The position numbers and the translations under genes are program-made. Below the pieces are notes generated by a model. The model saw only the letters and a program-made list of their open reading frames with translations. It was not told the DNA's origin and did no database searches. A stretch of DNA of 64,000 nucleotides, taken from positions 186,001 through 250,000 of the forward strand of contig NZ_JWIG01000021.1 of NCBI RefSeq assembly GCF_000814675.1, read 5' to 3'. The stretch comes from Pseudoalteromonas distincta. GTDB taxonomy: Bacteria > Pseudomonadota > Gammaproteobacteria > Enterobacterales > Alteromonadaceae. Below are positions 28,124-38,201 of this stretch, piece after piece. The number at the start of each line of letters is the position of its first letter. The first letter of the stretch is position 1.

Positions 28124-31102
28124 ATGAAATGGAACTTCCTTCGACTCAGCTCTTGGCTAATTGCACTTACCTTATTACTTTTCTCTCATAATATTTTTGC
28201 GCAGCAATATAAAATAGATAAACCAGCTAATTGGGTTAATACACATATTATTGAGCAACCCAAGCATTCCGACATAACCAAGGTACGTGACGGCACACTT
28301 TATTTGTTACTCGATAACCAATCCTATATACCGAGCAGGCAAAAACAGCAACGCTATACACGTTTGGTTATGAAAGCTTTAAATCAAAGTGGTGTTGATT
28401 ATATAAGCCAGCTTAGTCTCGATTTTGATCCAAGTTACGAGTCGCTAACGCTAAATAGCTTAACGATTATCAGAAATAATGAGCACATTGATAAGCTTGA
28501 TAGCGCGAGAATGACGGTTATACAGGGTGAATCTGAGTTAGCTGAGCGTATTTATAATGGTAGCTTATCACTCAATATTATTATTGATGATATGCGCAGT
28601 GGCGACATACTCGATTACAGCTACACAGTGACAGGCAGCAACCCTATATATGCTAATAAGTTCAGTACAAGACGCACGCTGAACTGGTCGGTACCCGTAG
28701 TGCAACAGAATATGCGTGTACTTTGGGGTAAACAAACACCTCTACATATAAATACAATAAACGGCGCAGCTGATATTCAAGAAACGCTTAATAAATATGG
28801 CAAAGATTATTCTATAACTCTTTTTGAAGAACCTTTACTGGAGCAGAATTCTCAAACCCCAACGTGGTACGACCCATATACACAAGTTTACTTTTCTGAG
28901 TTTGACGATTGGGGTCAGGTAGTTAACTGGGCATATCCGCTTTATCAATCAGCCATAGAAACCCCAAACAGCATTTTGGATGTAGCTGAAGAAATAAAAG
29001 CAAAACACACAAAAACATCAGACAAAATTGCCGCAGCACTGCGCTTTAGCCAAGACGAAGTTCGATATTTAGGGCTTGAAATGGGCACTAACTCGCATCA
29101 ACCAACGTCAGCTTCAGAAACGCTTTCGCTACGATACGGCGATTGCAAAGATAAAACAGTACTGCTTATCTCGTTATTAAAAGCGATGGATATAGAAGCC
29201 TTCCCTGCGCTAGTTGATACAGAGGAAACCAAACGTTTAAAAGAACTTCCACCTTCAGCAAGTGTATTTAATCACGTTATTGTTACGCTTAAGCAAAACG
29301 GAAGACGCTACTGGCTCGACCCTACGGTTAGCTACCAACGAGGTACTCTCGAATATTTAGCACAGCCTGATTATGGCTATGCCCTAATTATTGATAAAGG
29401 TGAAAGCGCTTTAACTTCAATGGCGCAAAAACCTGTACATACAAATGTATCGGTAGAGGATAACTTTTTTATTGCTGAAAAAGTATCTGAGCCATCACGT
29501 TTTGAAACCCAGTACACTTATGCTGAATTTGAAGCAATTAACCGAAGAAACAATATAGCCAGCAGTGGTCTAAATAGCGTTGCTAAATCTTATTTCGAGT
29601 ATTACCAAGGCTTTTTAAATGGCTTATCAATCAATGAAGCAATGGCAATTAGTGAGCAAGAAAAAACGGGCAAACTAATAACCAAAGAATCGTATTTAAT
29701 TAGTGAATTTTGGGAAAAAACAGACGAAGGCTACGAAGCTAGTTTTTATGCGAGTGAAATACAAAATAGCGTTTACGAACCAAAGCAGGTAAATCGTACC
29801 GACCCACTTTACTTTGACTACCCCAATATAATTAACACCACAATAAAACTACATTTTGCAGAAAAAGGTTGGGGATTTGATAGCGATCAAGAAGAAATTG
29901 ACAACGACTACTTCAATCTAAAAACAACTACTGAATTTAATGATAATGTTTTAACACTGAGCTATAACTATTACGCAAAACAAGATCATATTAAAGCGGA
30001 TCAAATAGATGATTATTTAGCACAGCGTAAAAAGTTAATATCAGCAACTCATTACCCTATTCTAAAATATGCAAAGGCGAGCGAAACGCCTCAAACAACA
30101 GCTGATGTGCTAGATAGCTTTGGTTATAGCTGGCTTAAATATCTGTTGGCTGGCTATATTTTAGTGCTCATATTCTTTTTCGCCGATTGGCGATTAGAGT
30201 CAGCAAAAAAAGTTAAATTTGAAGATAGTCCATTTTATGCTGTATCTGTAAGTAAGTTTATTATTTACAGTATTTTAAGTTTAGGCATATTTGTTAACTA
30301 CTGGAGTTATCGTAACTTTAAGGCCATTAAAGAGCGCGATAACTCAAGTATTATGCCTATTGCTCGAGGTATATTTGCATTTTTATGGTACTACCCTTTG
30401 TATCGCGCACTTGCACAGCACAGCCAACAACAGTTAAACAAAAATAGAGTAATGCCTAACTGGACTGCCTTAACACTCTGGCTAATGGTACTTGCCAGCG
30501 CCTTTGCTTATCGTATGGACGAATACGCAACCATAGTGATTTGTATAATGCCATTTTTATGGTTGCCCCTAGTTAGTTACATTGAGCAAACCGATATAAG
30601 TAAAGAAGCCCTACATTACAACTCATACTGGCGAATTAGACAGTATTTAATCTCGCTTGCGTTTGCACCTCTATTATTTTTAGGCGTACTTCAAGAAGTA
30701 AATATTTTACCCAATGCTGCAATTATAAAAGGCGATAGTTTATGGCCTTACCAAGTACACTTTTTAAAACGTAATCGCCTAACACCTGAAAACGAAGAAA
30801 TACTTTATTTTTATAGCGATGCAGTATTTGATTACCGAGAAGACGGTAACGGAATAACCGAGAACTATATTTTTAGTTACTACAAAAACGATGACGGTAA
30901 GCTTGAATCAGATCTTAGTCACTTTAAAGACATAGAAAAAATAGAAACCACATACGGTAAAACCAAACTTGATAACACAAGCATTAAAGTAATAAAAACT
31001 GACGGTAGTGATTTCTTGCTCATTGTAGGGCGTCTAAACAAGCAGGATAAAGTACTAGTGGAGCAGATTAATTTACGTATAACAGCAAATAAAGTGCGTT
31101 AG
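28124..31102 (+). CDS. DUF3857 / transglutaminase-like membrane protein
   Basis: A 992-residue exported membrane protein. Order: signal peptide (to FAQ-QYK), DUF3857 domain (about 60-230), and a transglutaminase-like domain (about 270-420) with an apparent complete Cys-His-Asp triad in YGDCKDKT, FNHVIV and WLDPT. A long beta-rich part follows. Then comes a C-terminal half with several membrane helices, of which FYAVSVSKFIIYSILSLG is followed by a YWSYRNFKAIK segment resembling DUF4234. Such DUF3857-transglutaminase proteins are common in Bacteroidetes and gammaproteobacteria; they may cross-link or cleave peptides at the envelope, but no substrate is known. The gene is monocistronic. Confidence 0.88.
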   Translation: MKWNFLRLSSWLIALTLLLFSHNIFAQQYKIDKPANWVNTHIIEQPKHSDITKVRDGTLYLLLDNQSYIPSRQKQQRYTRLVMKALNQSGVDYISQLSLDFDPSYESLTLNSLTIIRNNEHIDKLDSARMTVIQGESELAERIYNGSLSLNIIIDDMRSGDILDYSYTVTGSNPIYANKFSTRRTLNWSVPVVQQNMRVLWGKQTPLHINTINGAADIQETLNKYGKDYSITLFEEPLLEQNSQTPTWYDPYTQVYFSEFDDWGQVVNWAYPLYQSAIETPNSILDVAEEIKAKHTKTSDKIAAALRFSQDEVRYLGLEMGTNSHQPTSASETLSLRYGDCKDKTVLLISLLKAMDIEAFPALVDTEETKRLKELPPSASVFNHVIVTLKQNGRRYWLDPTVSYQRGTLEYLAQPDYGYALIIDKGESALTSMAQKPVHTNVSVEDNFFIAEKVSEPSRFETQYTYAEFEAINRRNNIASSGLNSVAKSYFEYYQGFLNGLSINEAMAISEQEKTGKLITKESYLISEFWEKTDEGYEASFYASEIQNSVYEPKQVNRTDPLYFDYPNIINTTIKLHFAEKGWGFDSDQEEIDNDYFNLKTTTEFNDNVLTLSYNYYAKQDHIKADQIDDYLAQRKKLISATHYPILKYAKASETPQTTADVLDSFGYSWLKYLLAGYILVLIFFFADWRLESAKKVKFEDSPFYAVSVSKFIIYSILSLGIFVNYWSYRNFKAIKERDNSSIMPIARGIFAFLWYYPLYRALAQHSQQQLNKNRVMPNWTALTLWLMVLASAFAYRMDEYATIVICIMPFLWLPLVSYIEQTDISKEALHYNSYWRIRQYLISLAFAPLLFLGVLQEVNILPNAAIIKGDSLWPYQVHFLKRNRLTPENEEILYFYSDAVFDYREDGNGITENYIFSYYKNDDGKLESDLSHFKDIEKIETTYGKTKLDNTSIKVIKTDGSDFLLIVGRLNKQDKVLVEQINLRITANKVR

Positions 31103-31363
31103 TGGCTTAAAATATCCAGTTAAGTACGAATATTTTTAGCCATAAATTAAAGGCTGTTGATCTTTAGGGGCTAAGGTTTTACAAGCAATGCTTTTATAAT
31201 AAAAATCCATATCAAATTATTTAATAAGTATTAAGCATCTATTTTTTATTCTTAATTGTTCAACCAAAGTAAGTATTTTTATTAAATGTCAGTGCTAACT
31301 AGCCGATTTATATATGAATAAAAAACAAACTCACCAATAATAAGAATTATTTGCATTTAGATA
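31103..31363. other. AT-rich intergenic segment
   Basis: About 260 bases downstream of the DUF3857 gene and upstream of the putative small RNA promoter. No reading frame or strong hairpin was noticed. Confidence 0.4.
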
Positions 31364-31400
31364 TTGACAGATAGTTAGATCTAACTGATAATCAATATCA
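31364..31400 (+). promoter_or_regulatory. sigma-70 promoter overlapped by a Fur box
   Basis: TTGACA (31364-31369) and GATAAT (31387-31392) are separated by 17 bases, an almost perfect sigma-70 promoter. TGATAATCAATATCA (31386-31400) overlaps the -10 and the expected start site. It matches the 7-1-7 Fur consensus TGATAATnATTATCA at all but one fixed position. Such placement means repression when iron is plentiful. No protein start follows in a sensible position; the next gene downstream is on the other strand. Confidence 0.75.
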
Positions 31401-31617
31401 ACAAGACGGATTGCATACCACTTGTTAAGGAATGAATTGATTTGTTTCTCGACCCTGAAACAACGTGTGGCGCACGTAAACAGCTATGGTTACTTGTTAT
31501 GAACCGCAACGCCCCTTGATGTTGATGATGAGTAACCGCCCTACTATTTTACTTGCTACATTGCTCATATCGGTGACGGTAGATATGAAACTAAAAAAGC
31601 CCTTACGGGCTTTTTTT
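31400..31617 (+). ncRNA. putative RyhB-like iron-responsive small RNA
   Basis: The Fur-controlled promoter at 31364-31392 predicts a transcript starting near 31400, and a strong intrinsic terminator ends at 31617, giving about 218 nt. That is close to the ~225-nt RyhB of Vibrio cholerae. The RNA contains CATTGCTCA at 31559-31567, within TTGCTACATTGCTCATATCGG-like context, matching the conserved pairing core of RyhB (ACATTGCTCACATTGC in E. coli). No credible protein is encoded. RyhB with Hfq represses iron-using proteins during iron starvation. The promoter, operator, core and terminator are seen directly; the identity as RyhB is inference. Confidence 0.65.
31593..31617. terminator. bidirectional intrinsic terminator
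   Basis: AAAAAAGCCC-TTACG-GGCTTTTTTT forms a GC-rich stem with a T-run on either strand. On the plus strand it ends the putative small RNA; on the minus strand it lies about 40 bases after the ylqF stop. Confidence 0.9.
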
Positions 31618-31655
31618 ATGTCTGTAATTTAGTTGGTTAAATTAAACTAAATCAA

Positions 31656-32609
31656 TTAACGACGGTTTTTACGTGCGCGTGCTCGGCGTTGTTTTTTCTC
31701 TTCTTCTTTAGCTGCTTTTTTAGCTTCTGCTGCAGCGCGTAAACCAGCAACCATTACTTCTTCTTCCTCACGCATTTGCGGAGTTTCCATAGTAATACGG
31801 CCAATGATACCGTCGCGTAATTCGTTGATTAGTATTTCAGACATTTTGTATGTGTCTATTTGATTGCCACCACGAATACAGCCACGTTTTTTACCCGCCA
31901 TTTCAACAAATTCCCAATCACTTTGTGGTAATTCATCTATTTTATAACGCGCTTTTAATAACTCAGGGTATGCACGCAATAGGTACTCAGCTGTGTAACT
32001 TGCTACTTCTTCATACTCAAGTGCTGTATCACGAATGGCACCGGTAGCGCCTAAGCGGTAACCTGAGTTTTCGTTTTCTACTTTTGGCCACAGCATACCT
32101 GGCGTATCGTAAAGCATAATACCGTCTTCAAGCTTAATGCGTTGTTGTGCTTTAGTAACAGCAGGCTCATTACCTGTTTTTGCAACTATACGCCCAGCCA
32201 ATACATTAATTAACGTAGATTTACCCACGTTAGGAATACCCATGATCATGGCTTTAATTTGCTTATCTGCACCCACTTTATGCGGCACTAGCTTTTTACA
32301 AAGCTCATTAATACGGTGTACTTCAGCTGCTTTATCATGCCCAAAAGAAATCGCTTTAACACCGTTTTCTTGCTCAAAATAATCTTTCCAGATTTGAGTC
32401 ATTTTAGGATCAGCTAAATCAGCTTTGTTCAAAATTTTGATGACCGGCTTACCTTCACGCAAGGTTGCCACCATCGGGTTTTCACTACTGTAGGGAATGC
32501 GCGCATCAAGCACTTCAATGATCACATCCATTTGTGGCATTATTTCTTTAATTTCATTGCGGGCTTTATTCATGTGCCCAGGGAACCACTGTATTCCTGC
32601 TCTACTCAT
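31656..32609 (-). CDS. ylqF: ribosome biogenesis GTPase YlqF/RbgA, 5' end replaced by island
   Basis: Circularly permuted GTPase that assists late large-subunit assembly. The motif order is G4 (NKADL, residue ~60), G1 (GIPNVGKSTLINVLAGR, ~130) and G3 (DTPGMLWPK), as in RbgA. A lysine/arginine-rich tail ends the 317-residue protein. The start at 32609 reads MSRAGIQWFPGH. The ancestral start, MAIQWFPG with its own ribosome binding site, is stranded 18.5 kb away at the other island end (51148-51190). Integration therefore replaced the promoter, leader and first codons but kept the frame. The new ATG has only a distant AAAGG upstream, so expression may be altered. An in-frame extension to 32738 lies wholly in island DNA. 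Confidence 0.92.
   Translation of the reverse strand: MSRAGIQWFPGHMNKARNEIKEIMPQMDVIIEVLDARIPYSSENPMVATLREGKPVIKILNKADLADPKMTQIWKDYFEQENGVKAISFGHDKAAEVHRINELCKKLVPHKVGADKQIKAMIMGIPNVGKSTLINVLAGRIVAKTGNEPAVTKAQQRIKLEDGIMLYDTPGMLWPKVENENSGYRLGATGAIRDTALEYEEVASYTAEYLLRAYPELLKARYKIDELPQSDWEFVEMAGKKRGCIRGGNQIDTYKMSEILINELRDGIIGRITMETPQMREEEEVMVAGLRAAAEAKKAAKEEEKKQRRARARKNRR
32578..32591. repeat. attL core of the integrated island
   Basis: CCAGGGAACCACTG here is repeated in direct orientation at 51152-51165. It lies in codons 6-10 of the present ylqF (QWFPG). Everything left of it is the ylqF body; everything right of it is island DNA. Confidence 0.8.
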
Positions 32610-32644
32610 TTGATTTATATGACCTTTAATTTCAGGCCGTAGGC

Positions 32645-32670
32645 CATGGGTACTAATGTGGGTACTAAAA
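32645..32670. repeat. left arm repeat of the island
   Basis: A 26-bp stretch with two copies of TGGGTACTA (CATGGGTACTAAT and GTGGGTACTAAAA) is repeated with one mismatch, in the same orientation, at 51011-51036. The position just inside each end suggests arm-type binding sites for the integrase or an excisionase. Confidence 0.65.
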
Positions 32671-32830
32671 GTAAAACTATGCTTTTGTACTTTCGTTTCT
32701 GCAAATAGTTTACTACAAAATCGGCCTTGAACTCCCATAGAAAATAAAAACGATAAACTTAAAGTGGTTTATAAACTTTAGATACCAACTATAAAAAATT
32801 AGTAAAGCACTATACCAACCACAGTCTTAG

Positions 32831-33091
32831 CTAAAAAATTCCTTTAAACGTACCAAGAATATAGTTTAGATATAACAATGCTCCAATGATTGCACTTGGA
32901 AATTTTAGGTACCATTTAACATCGCTGCTTAAAATCATAATGAATATCATAATAGGTAGACTAAGTAGTACACCACCAAACCATCCTTTGAAACCTCCTA
33001 TAAAGCCATCACCCATAAAGCCTATTACAGCAAATGTAGCGGCAAAACCAAACATTATAATAAAAGGTATTTTTTCTAATAACTTGTCCAT
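32831..33091 (-). CDS. small membrane protein, unknown
   Basis: An 86-residue protein with two or three hydrophobic helices (FIIMFGFAATFAVIGFMG, VLLSLPIMIFIMIL, SAIIGALLYLNYILG). No family is recognised. It lies 14 bases downstream of the lipoprotein gene on the same strand, so the two may be cotranscribed. It sits at the left edge of the island. Confidence 0.55.
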   Translation of the reverse strand: MDKLLEKIPFIIMFGFAATFAVIGFMGDGFIGGFKGWFGGVLLSLPIMIFIMILSSDVKWYLKFPSAIIGALLYLNYILGTFKGIF

Positions 33092-33105
33092 TAAAACAAC
33101 CTTCC

Positions 33106-33759
33106 TTAGTAATTGCAGCTATATTCAGATGGCATATCAACCGAGTATTTATATTCCTTCGGCTCTTTAAAATTTAAACGATCTATTGTCTGTGCTATCA
33201 AAAACTCATACATGCCACGATCTGAACAACCCTCTTGGCTTGAAGAGGAAAAACTAAATAATATTTTTTCATCTGAATTTACAGAAAACCAATTTGTAGA
33301 AAAGTAGTAATTAGTGAAGTATCCCGTATTAGTTGAACTACCTGTTATACCTAATGTTTTTTGTTTATTTTGAGTACAAAAAGTACCTGTACAATTGATA
33401 GTAGAGTAACCACTATCAATTAAACCATAATTTGATGTTTCATACTGATATGAGCCATTACTTTTACTAACGTTAATATAAACAACAGCATCAAAGTTAA
33501 CTCCAGGTACTGGAAGGTCTTTATAGGAATATACATTTTTAAACCCTCTCTGCTTCAGTGAGTAAATAACGTGATCGATATAATATTTAGATTCAAGAGT
33601 GTTAAAATTCTCACCTTGTGCTGCAAAAACAGCGATATAAGTATCTGTATAAAACTTAAAGTTAGGATCAACTTGAGAAGAGTAACTCGCTTGCATAGTA
33701 GATTTACAAGATGCAATGAAGATAAGAAAAGTAAAAATGATTAGATGCTGAATGCGCAC
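33106..33759 (-). CDS. putative lipoprotein, unknown function
   Basis: A 217-residue protein with a lipoprotein signal: a hydrophobic stretch followed by FIASCKST, cysteine at residue 18. The mature part has tyrosine- and serine-rich strands and a paired-cysteine segment (TINCTGTFCTQN). A DUF4136-like fold is possible from the VDPNFKFYTDTYIAVFAAQG...KYYIDHVIYSLKQRGFKNV pattern, but this is weak. It is next to the DarG gene, yet it carries no DarT (DUF4433) features and is not the missing toxin. It may be an envelope protein carried as cargo. Confidence 0.65.
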   Translation of the reverse strand: MRIQHLIIFTFLIFIASCKSTMQASYSSQVDPNFKFYTDTYIAVFAAQGENFNTLESKYYIDHVIYSLKQRGFKNVYSYKDLPVPGVNFDAVVYINVSKSNGSYQYETSNYGLIDSGYSTINCTGTFCTQNKQKTLGITGSSTNTGYFTNYYFSTNWFSVNSDEKILFSFSSSSQEGCSDRGMYEFLIAQTIDRLNFKEPKEYKYSVDMPSEYSCNY

Positions 33760-33905
33760 AATGCAGTCCTTTATAATTAGCGTTATTATATTGTATTTTA
33801 TAAAGGTAACAATGTGAAGTTAGCTGCTTTTGTATAACTCTAGAGGTCAGAGCTATAAAGCTGGGGAATATTGAGCCGATTGGGCCTTATCGTTCAGCAA
33901 TACTG

Positions 33906-33936
33906 CATAAAAGGGAAGCATCACGCTTCCCTTTAA
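33906..33936 (-). terminator. intrinsic terminator of the hsd-darG operon
   Basis: AAAGGGAAGC and GCTTCCCTTT around ATCAC, followed on the minus strand by TTATGC, lies ten bases after the darG stop. It closes the restriction operon. Confidence 0.85.
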
Positions 33937-33943
33937 AATAGCT

Positions 33944-35011
33944 TTAAGCTGTTTGTGCTTTTAAATTCAACCAGTCCTCTTGTTTTAGTTTGTTCCAAGC
34001 AGCAAGAATATGGGCGGGCTTCATTTGTGACTTTCGAGCATTCCAGCTATGTACTGTATTTATAAGCTCTTCATCAGTAATACTATTGCCTTCTAGCTCA
34101 TTCGTTGCAACCCAGTGCACAGTTGAAAGCAGCTCCATACCGTTTTGCGACTCAAAGCCTTCTATTAGCCTGGCTACTTTATCAAATCGTTGTTTTGTGT
34201 TTGGGCATTCTTGCAAATAGTTAATTGCTTCGATAGCCGCATCATCTTTTAACTCTATAGGCGTATCAGGCTTATTTATACCATCTGCATAACCAGTAAT
34301 AAAGTGGCCTTCCATTTTATCTAACACATGGCGAAGTACATCGGCATAAGGGCCATAATGATGTTTTTGAAATATCACCTTGTTTAAAGGCTCACCTGCC
34401 GCTGTTAAAAAATAAACAAGCTTTTGTACTTCTAATAGCGATAAGCGATAACCAAACCCTGTAGAGGTATAACGTTCTATCAAACCTAGCACTGCGGCTC
34501 TACCGAGTGTCATTTCAGGTCTTTTAGTTTTATTAGGCATCGCCTGGGCCGTTGGAGCATTTTGTGGCGGGTATACACGCCATTCAACATCTGGCAATTC
34601 ACTTAAAGAGTTGTGTATAAGTGAATCAACAGCATGCCAATCTAGGCCCCCTAAACCACTTCCCAGTGCTGGTAAAGCGACAGATTTAAGCCCTAATCGC
34701 TTTACTTCAGCTTTTAGGCTGTTCAACCCTTGCTCTATATATTCAAGCTTAGAACTACCTTTCCAGTGCGCTTTAGTAGGAAAGTTAATAATATAAAATG
34801 GTGCATTAATAGAGTTAAGCTCAACAGTTAACACTTCACCTGTTACCAGCTTTTTATCATCACAGGCCTTTTTGTATACTTTAAAGTTATCAGGAAAGGC
34901 CTTTTTAAACTGCAAAGCAAGCCCTTTACCCATTACCCCTACAGTATTAACTGTGTTGATAATAGCATCAGCTTGATCATGTAAAATATTGCCTGTTTGA
35001 TAAGTAATCAT
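33944..35011 (-). CDS. darG: DarG-like macro-domain DNA ADP-ribosyl glycohydrolase, orphan antitoxin
   Basis: DarG removes ADP-ribose put on thymidine in DNA by the toxin DarT and also binds DarT directly. The N-terminal ~155 residues are a macro domain with AIINTVNTVGVMGKGLALQFKKAFP, the lysine-bearing INFPTKAHWKGSS loop and ALPALGSGLGGLDW. The C-terminal ~190 residues (LGLIERYTSTGFGYRLSLLEVQKLVYFL...) match the toxin-neutralising half of full-length DarG, as does the length of 355. No darT gene lies next to it: the neighbours are hsdR and a lipoprotein gene. It is 76 bases downstream of hsdR on the same strand. It may guard against DarT systems elsewhere or be a remnant of a lost pair. Confidence 0.85.
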   Translation of the reverse strand: MITYQTGNILHDQADAIINTVNTVGVMGKGLALQFKKAFPDNFKVYKKACDDKKLVTGEVLTVELNSINAPFYIINFPTKAHWKGSSKLEYIEQGLNSLKAEVKRLGLKSVALPALGSGLGGLDWHAVDSLIHNSLSELPDVEWRVYPPQNAPTAQAMPNKTKRPEMTLGRAAVLGLIERYTSTGFGYRLSLLEVQKLVYFLTAAGEPLNKVIFQKHHYGPYADVLRHVLDKMEGHFITGYADGINKPDTPIELKDDAAIEAINYLQECPNTKQRFDKVARLIEGFESQNGMELLSTVHWVATNELEGNSITDEELINTVHSWNARKSQMKPAHILAAWNKLKQEDWLNLKAQTA

Positions 35012-35087
35012 CTTAACCTCAGTAGTACCACTGCGGTCTAACTACGACCTCAGGTTTATGCTGTACGGTTTGTATATATTTACGCCC

Positions 35088-38000
35088 CTAAACCTGCCCA
35101 CCCACACCTTTGAATTTTTCAACAAAAGCGGCAATTTTCTGAAAAACCGTTTGCTTCTGGGTTCGGTACTGTGGGTTTAATGGGCTAAGTTTGGGCAGCG
35201 CCTCATTCAGCGCAGTACCATTTTCAGAGGCGTACTCACGTTTAAGTGATGACGCAATATAGCGTTTGGCAGCATCGATATTGAGCTTTTCAGAGGCAAT
35301 AATAGCATCGGCTTCGCGTTTTTGTTCTGCTTGAGCGAACTTGAAAAAGGCGTCGATAATGCTGGCTTTGTCATTGATCTCATCTAGGTTTGTCTGGTTA
35401 ATAAAATCAACTACTAAGCTCTCTTTAGCTCTATTACCAAGGCTACCGCGAATCATACGACGAACTTCTTCTATCAAGCCTTCTTTGCTCTTGTTCTTCT
35501 TATTGTGATCAAAAATCAGTTCAAGAATGTAATCAAGGTTAATTTCTTGAGATTTAAGCAAATCAACTTCAAAGACCACATCGTCCCAGTCTACCGTTGA
35601 TTTATCTTTGTCCTGACCTTCTTTATCGCGTCGCAACCAGTCACGGGTATCATTGTAAGTAGAGCGATAATCTTGAATAGCACGTTCGCTCGGCATATCG
35701 ATGGTTTGCATTGCCTCGATGTCAGCATCGTCCAGATAGTACTTTGACTTGAACTCTTTAACAGCTTGTTCATCACTGATATCTAAGCTTTGCAGTGCTT
35801 TTAATCCAGCAAACTCATCGTAGTTTTGTAAAATATTTTCTGCTTTGAGGTATTCACCAAACAGCTTGGCAAACTCTTTTTTATCTTGTTCTTTTTCAAT
35901 ATTTTCTGGGTTTGGAAAACGTTCTTGCAGCTCTTTTACAATATCAACAAAACCTCGATGCGCTTGGCCAGTAGCAATATCGTTAAAGCCTTCCATGTAT
36001 TCTTTGTAGCTCTTCTCCAGCACCACGTTTTTGGTGTTTTTGTCACCAAACAGGGTTATGGCATCAATGGTCGCCTGTTCCAAGTCACGAAAGGTAACAA
36101 TATTGCCAAAGGTCTTAGTCGCATCATAAATGCGGTTAGTGCGAGAAAACGCCTGCATCAAACCGTGATAACGCAAATTTTTATCAACAAACAAGGTGTT
36201 GAGCGTCGGTGCATCAAAGCCCGTTAAAAACATACCCACCACGATGAGCAAGTCTATTTCTTGGTTCTTAACTCGTTGGGCAAGGTCACGGTAGTAGTTC
36301 TGAAAGCCATTACTGTCTACGCCGTAGTTAGATTTAAATATGGCGTTGTAATCGTTAATCGCGGCGCTCAAAAACTCTTTTGCGCTACTATTCATGGCAT
36401 TGACTTCAAAGCTCTCATCTAAAATATCACCAATGGCGTCCTGCTCTTCATTAGCAGCAAATGAGAAGATAGTCGCAATGCGCAGAGGTTTACTTGTGGG
36501 GCTATTTTCTGCCTCGGCCTGCAATGTTTTGAAGGTTTCATAGTACGCTTTCGCTGCATCAACACTACTGACCGCAAACATGGCGTTAAACCCTTTTGCA
36601 CCAGAATAGGCTCGATGAGTTTTCTGGTTAAAATGGCTCAGAATATACCGCGAGATTTCACTAATTCGCATGGGATGTAAAAACGCTTTCTTATTCTCGG
36701 CGGCACTGAGTTTTTTATCGTCTTGTTCAGTCTCAATGCTCTTAAATTGCGGACGAACATCGTTATAGTCCACTTTGAATTTAAGTACTTTTTCATCACG
36801 AATGGCATCCGTGATAACATATGTATGCAACTGCTGGCCAAACACGTCGCCCGTGGTTTCTGCACCCAAGGCGTTTTCAGGGAAAATTGGCGTACCGGTA
36901 AAGCCAAACTGGTAGTACTTTTTGAATTTCTTCTTGAGGTTTTTTTGCGCCTCACCGAACTGGCTTCGATGACACTCATCAAAAATAAACACCACTTGCT
37001 TGTTGTATATCGCTAAATCGCTCTCATTCTTTATTAAATTGTTGAGCTTTTGAATAGTGGTAACAACAATCTTGTTATCGTCTTTATCCAGGTTGCTTTT
37101 TAGCCCTGCGGTACTGTCTGAACCATTCACACTATCAGGCGAAAATCGCTGATATTCTTTCATAGTTTGAAAATCGAGATCTTTTCTGTCTACCACAAAA
37201 AAGACTTTATCAATACAGTCTAAATCGGTTGCCAAACGTGCCGCTTTAAAACTGGTGAGTGTTTTGCCTGAACCCGTGGTGTGCCAAATATACCCGCCGC
37301 TTTCAGGCTTAGCCCAATCTTTAGCGTTAAACGCGCTCTTTATCTTCCATAAAATACGCTCTGTGGCAGCAATCTGGTAGGGGCGCATGACCAACAAAGT
37401 ATTGCTAACGTCAAACACCGAGTAACGCAAGATCACTTCAAGCAACGTCTCTTTCTGGAAAAAAGTAGCCGTGAAATCTTTTAAATCCTTAATAAGCGTA
37501 TTGTCAGATTTTGCCCAGTTCATCGTAAAGTCGAAGCTGTTTTTGTCACGCTTGGTGGTATTGGCAAAATAGCGCGTGTCGGTGCCATTAGAGATCACAA
37601 ACAGCTGCAAGAACTTGTACAGTGAGTTCTCCGCATTAAAACTTTCTTTACTGTAGCGATGTATTTGGTTAAACGCCTCGCGGATCGCCACACCCCGTTT
37701 TTTCAGTTCAATTTGCACCAAAGGCAAACCATTGACCAAAATCGTCACATCGTAGCGGTTGGCATGGCTTCCCGTTTGTTCAAACTGCTTAATCACCTGC
37801 ACTCTGTTGCGAGCAATCGTCTTCTTATCGAACAAGTAGATGTTTTCTATATGGCCATCATCAAAGACAAAATCGAAGATATAGTCACTGTGTACCTTGC
37901 GGGTTTTGTCGAGAATATTGTCGCTTGGTGTGTTCAGGTACTGATCGCAAAAGCGAACCCATTCGGCATCAGTAAACTCAACTTTATTGAGCGCTTGTAG

Positions 38001-38201
38001 CTGTTTGCGCACATTCACCATCATGGCATCAGGCGTGGTTAGCGCAGGTAAATACTCATAGCCCTGATTTTTTAGGTCCTGAATCAGCTCTCGCTCTAAA
38101 TCACCTTCGCTCTGAAAGTTTTCTGCTACTTTCCTGTCTTTAGTGTATTTATCTAAAACAATAAAATTATTGGATTCTGCCACTGTTTTATAAGTCGTCA
38201 T
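35088..38201 (-). CDS. hsdR: type I restriction enzyme R subunit (type IC, EcoR124I-like)
   Basis: Motor and nuclease subunit of a type I restriction enzyme. It translocates DNA using ATP and cuts at random distance when the target is unmethylated. The 1037-residue length equals EcoR124I HsdR. The N-terminal nuclease shows FDFVFDDG...VQIELKKRG (D...ExK), and the helicase motor has [16 protein letters not shown] (motif I), [10 protein letters not shown] (motif II), GFTGTPIF (motif III) and [11 protein letters not shown] (motif VI). The start overlaps the rhuM stop by four bases (ATGA type). The gene is intact. Confidence 0.96.
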   Translation of the reverse strand: MTTYKTVAESNNFIVLDKYTKDRKVAENFQSEGDLERELIQDLKNQGYEYLPALTTPDAMMVNVRKQLQALNKVEFTDAEWVRFCDQYLNTPSDNILDKTRKVHSDYIFDFVFDDGHIENIYLFDKKTIARNRVQVIKQFEQTGSHANRYDVTILVNGLPLVQIELKKRGVAIREAFNQIHRYSKESFNAENSLYKFLQLFVISNGTDTRYFANTTKRDKNSFDFTMNWAKSDNTLIKDLKDFTATFFQKETLLEVILRYSVFDVSNTLLVMRPYQIAATERILWKIKSAFNAKDWAKPESGGYIWHTTGSGKTLTSFKAARLATDLDCIDKVFFVVDRKDLDFQTMKEYQRFSPDSVNGSDSTAGLKSNLDKDDNKIVVTTIQKLNNLIKNESDLAIYNKQVVFIFDECHRSQFGEAQKNLKKKFKKYYQFGFTGTPIFPENALGAETTGDVFGQQLHTYVITDAIRDEKVLKFKVDYNDVRPQFKSIETEQDDKKLSAAENKKAFLHPMRISEISRYILSHFNQKTHRAYSGAKGFNAMFAVSSVDAAKAYYETFKTLQAEAENSPTSKPLRIATIFSFAANEEQDAIGDILDESFEVNAMNSSAKEFLSAAINDYNAIFKSNYGVDSNGFQNYYRDLAQRVKNQEIDLLIVVGMFLTGFDAPTLNTLFVDKNLRYHGLMQAFSRTNRIYDATKTFGNIVTFRDLEQATIDAITLFGDKNTKNVVLEKSYKEYMEGFNDIATGQAHRGFVDIVKELQERFPNPENIEKEQDKKEFAKLFGEYLKAENILQNYDEFAGLKALQSLDISDEQAVKEFKSKYYLDDADIEAMQTIDMPSERAIQDYRSTYNDTRDWLRRDKEGQDKDKSTVDWDDVVFEVDLLKSQEINLDYILELIFDHNKKNKSKEGLIEEVRRMIRGSLGNRAKESLVVDFINQTNLDEINDKASIIDAFFKFAQAEQKREADAIIASEKLNIDAAKRYIASSLKREYASENGTALNEALPKLSPLNPQYRTQKQTVFQKIAAFVEKFKGVGGQV

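Noticed and set aside
31440..31530. Short frames inside the putative small RNA (such as LFLDPETTCGARKQLW)
   Set aside because: No start codon with a ribosome binding site; the promoter-core-terminator layout fits an RNA better.
32609..32738. In-frame 43-residue extension of ylqF upstream of MSRAG
   Set aside because: It lies in island DNA, includes the integrase arm repeat, and has no similarity to RbgA N-termini.
33106..33759. Gene next to darG considered as the missing DarT toxin
   Set aside because: It begins with a lipoprotein signal and lacks DUF4433-like features; size alone is similar.
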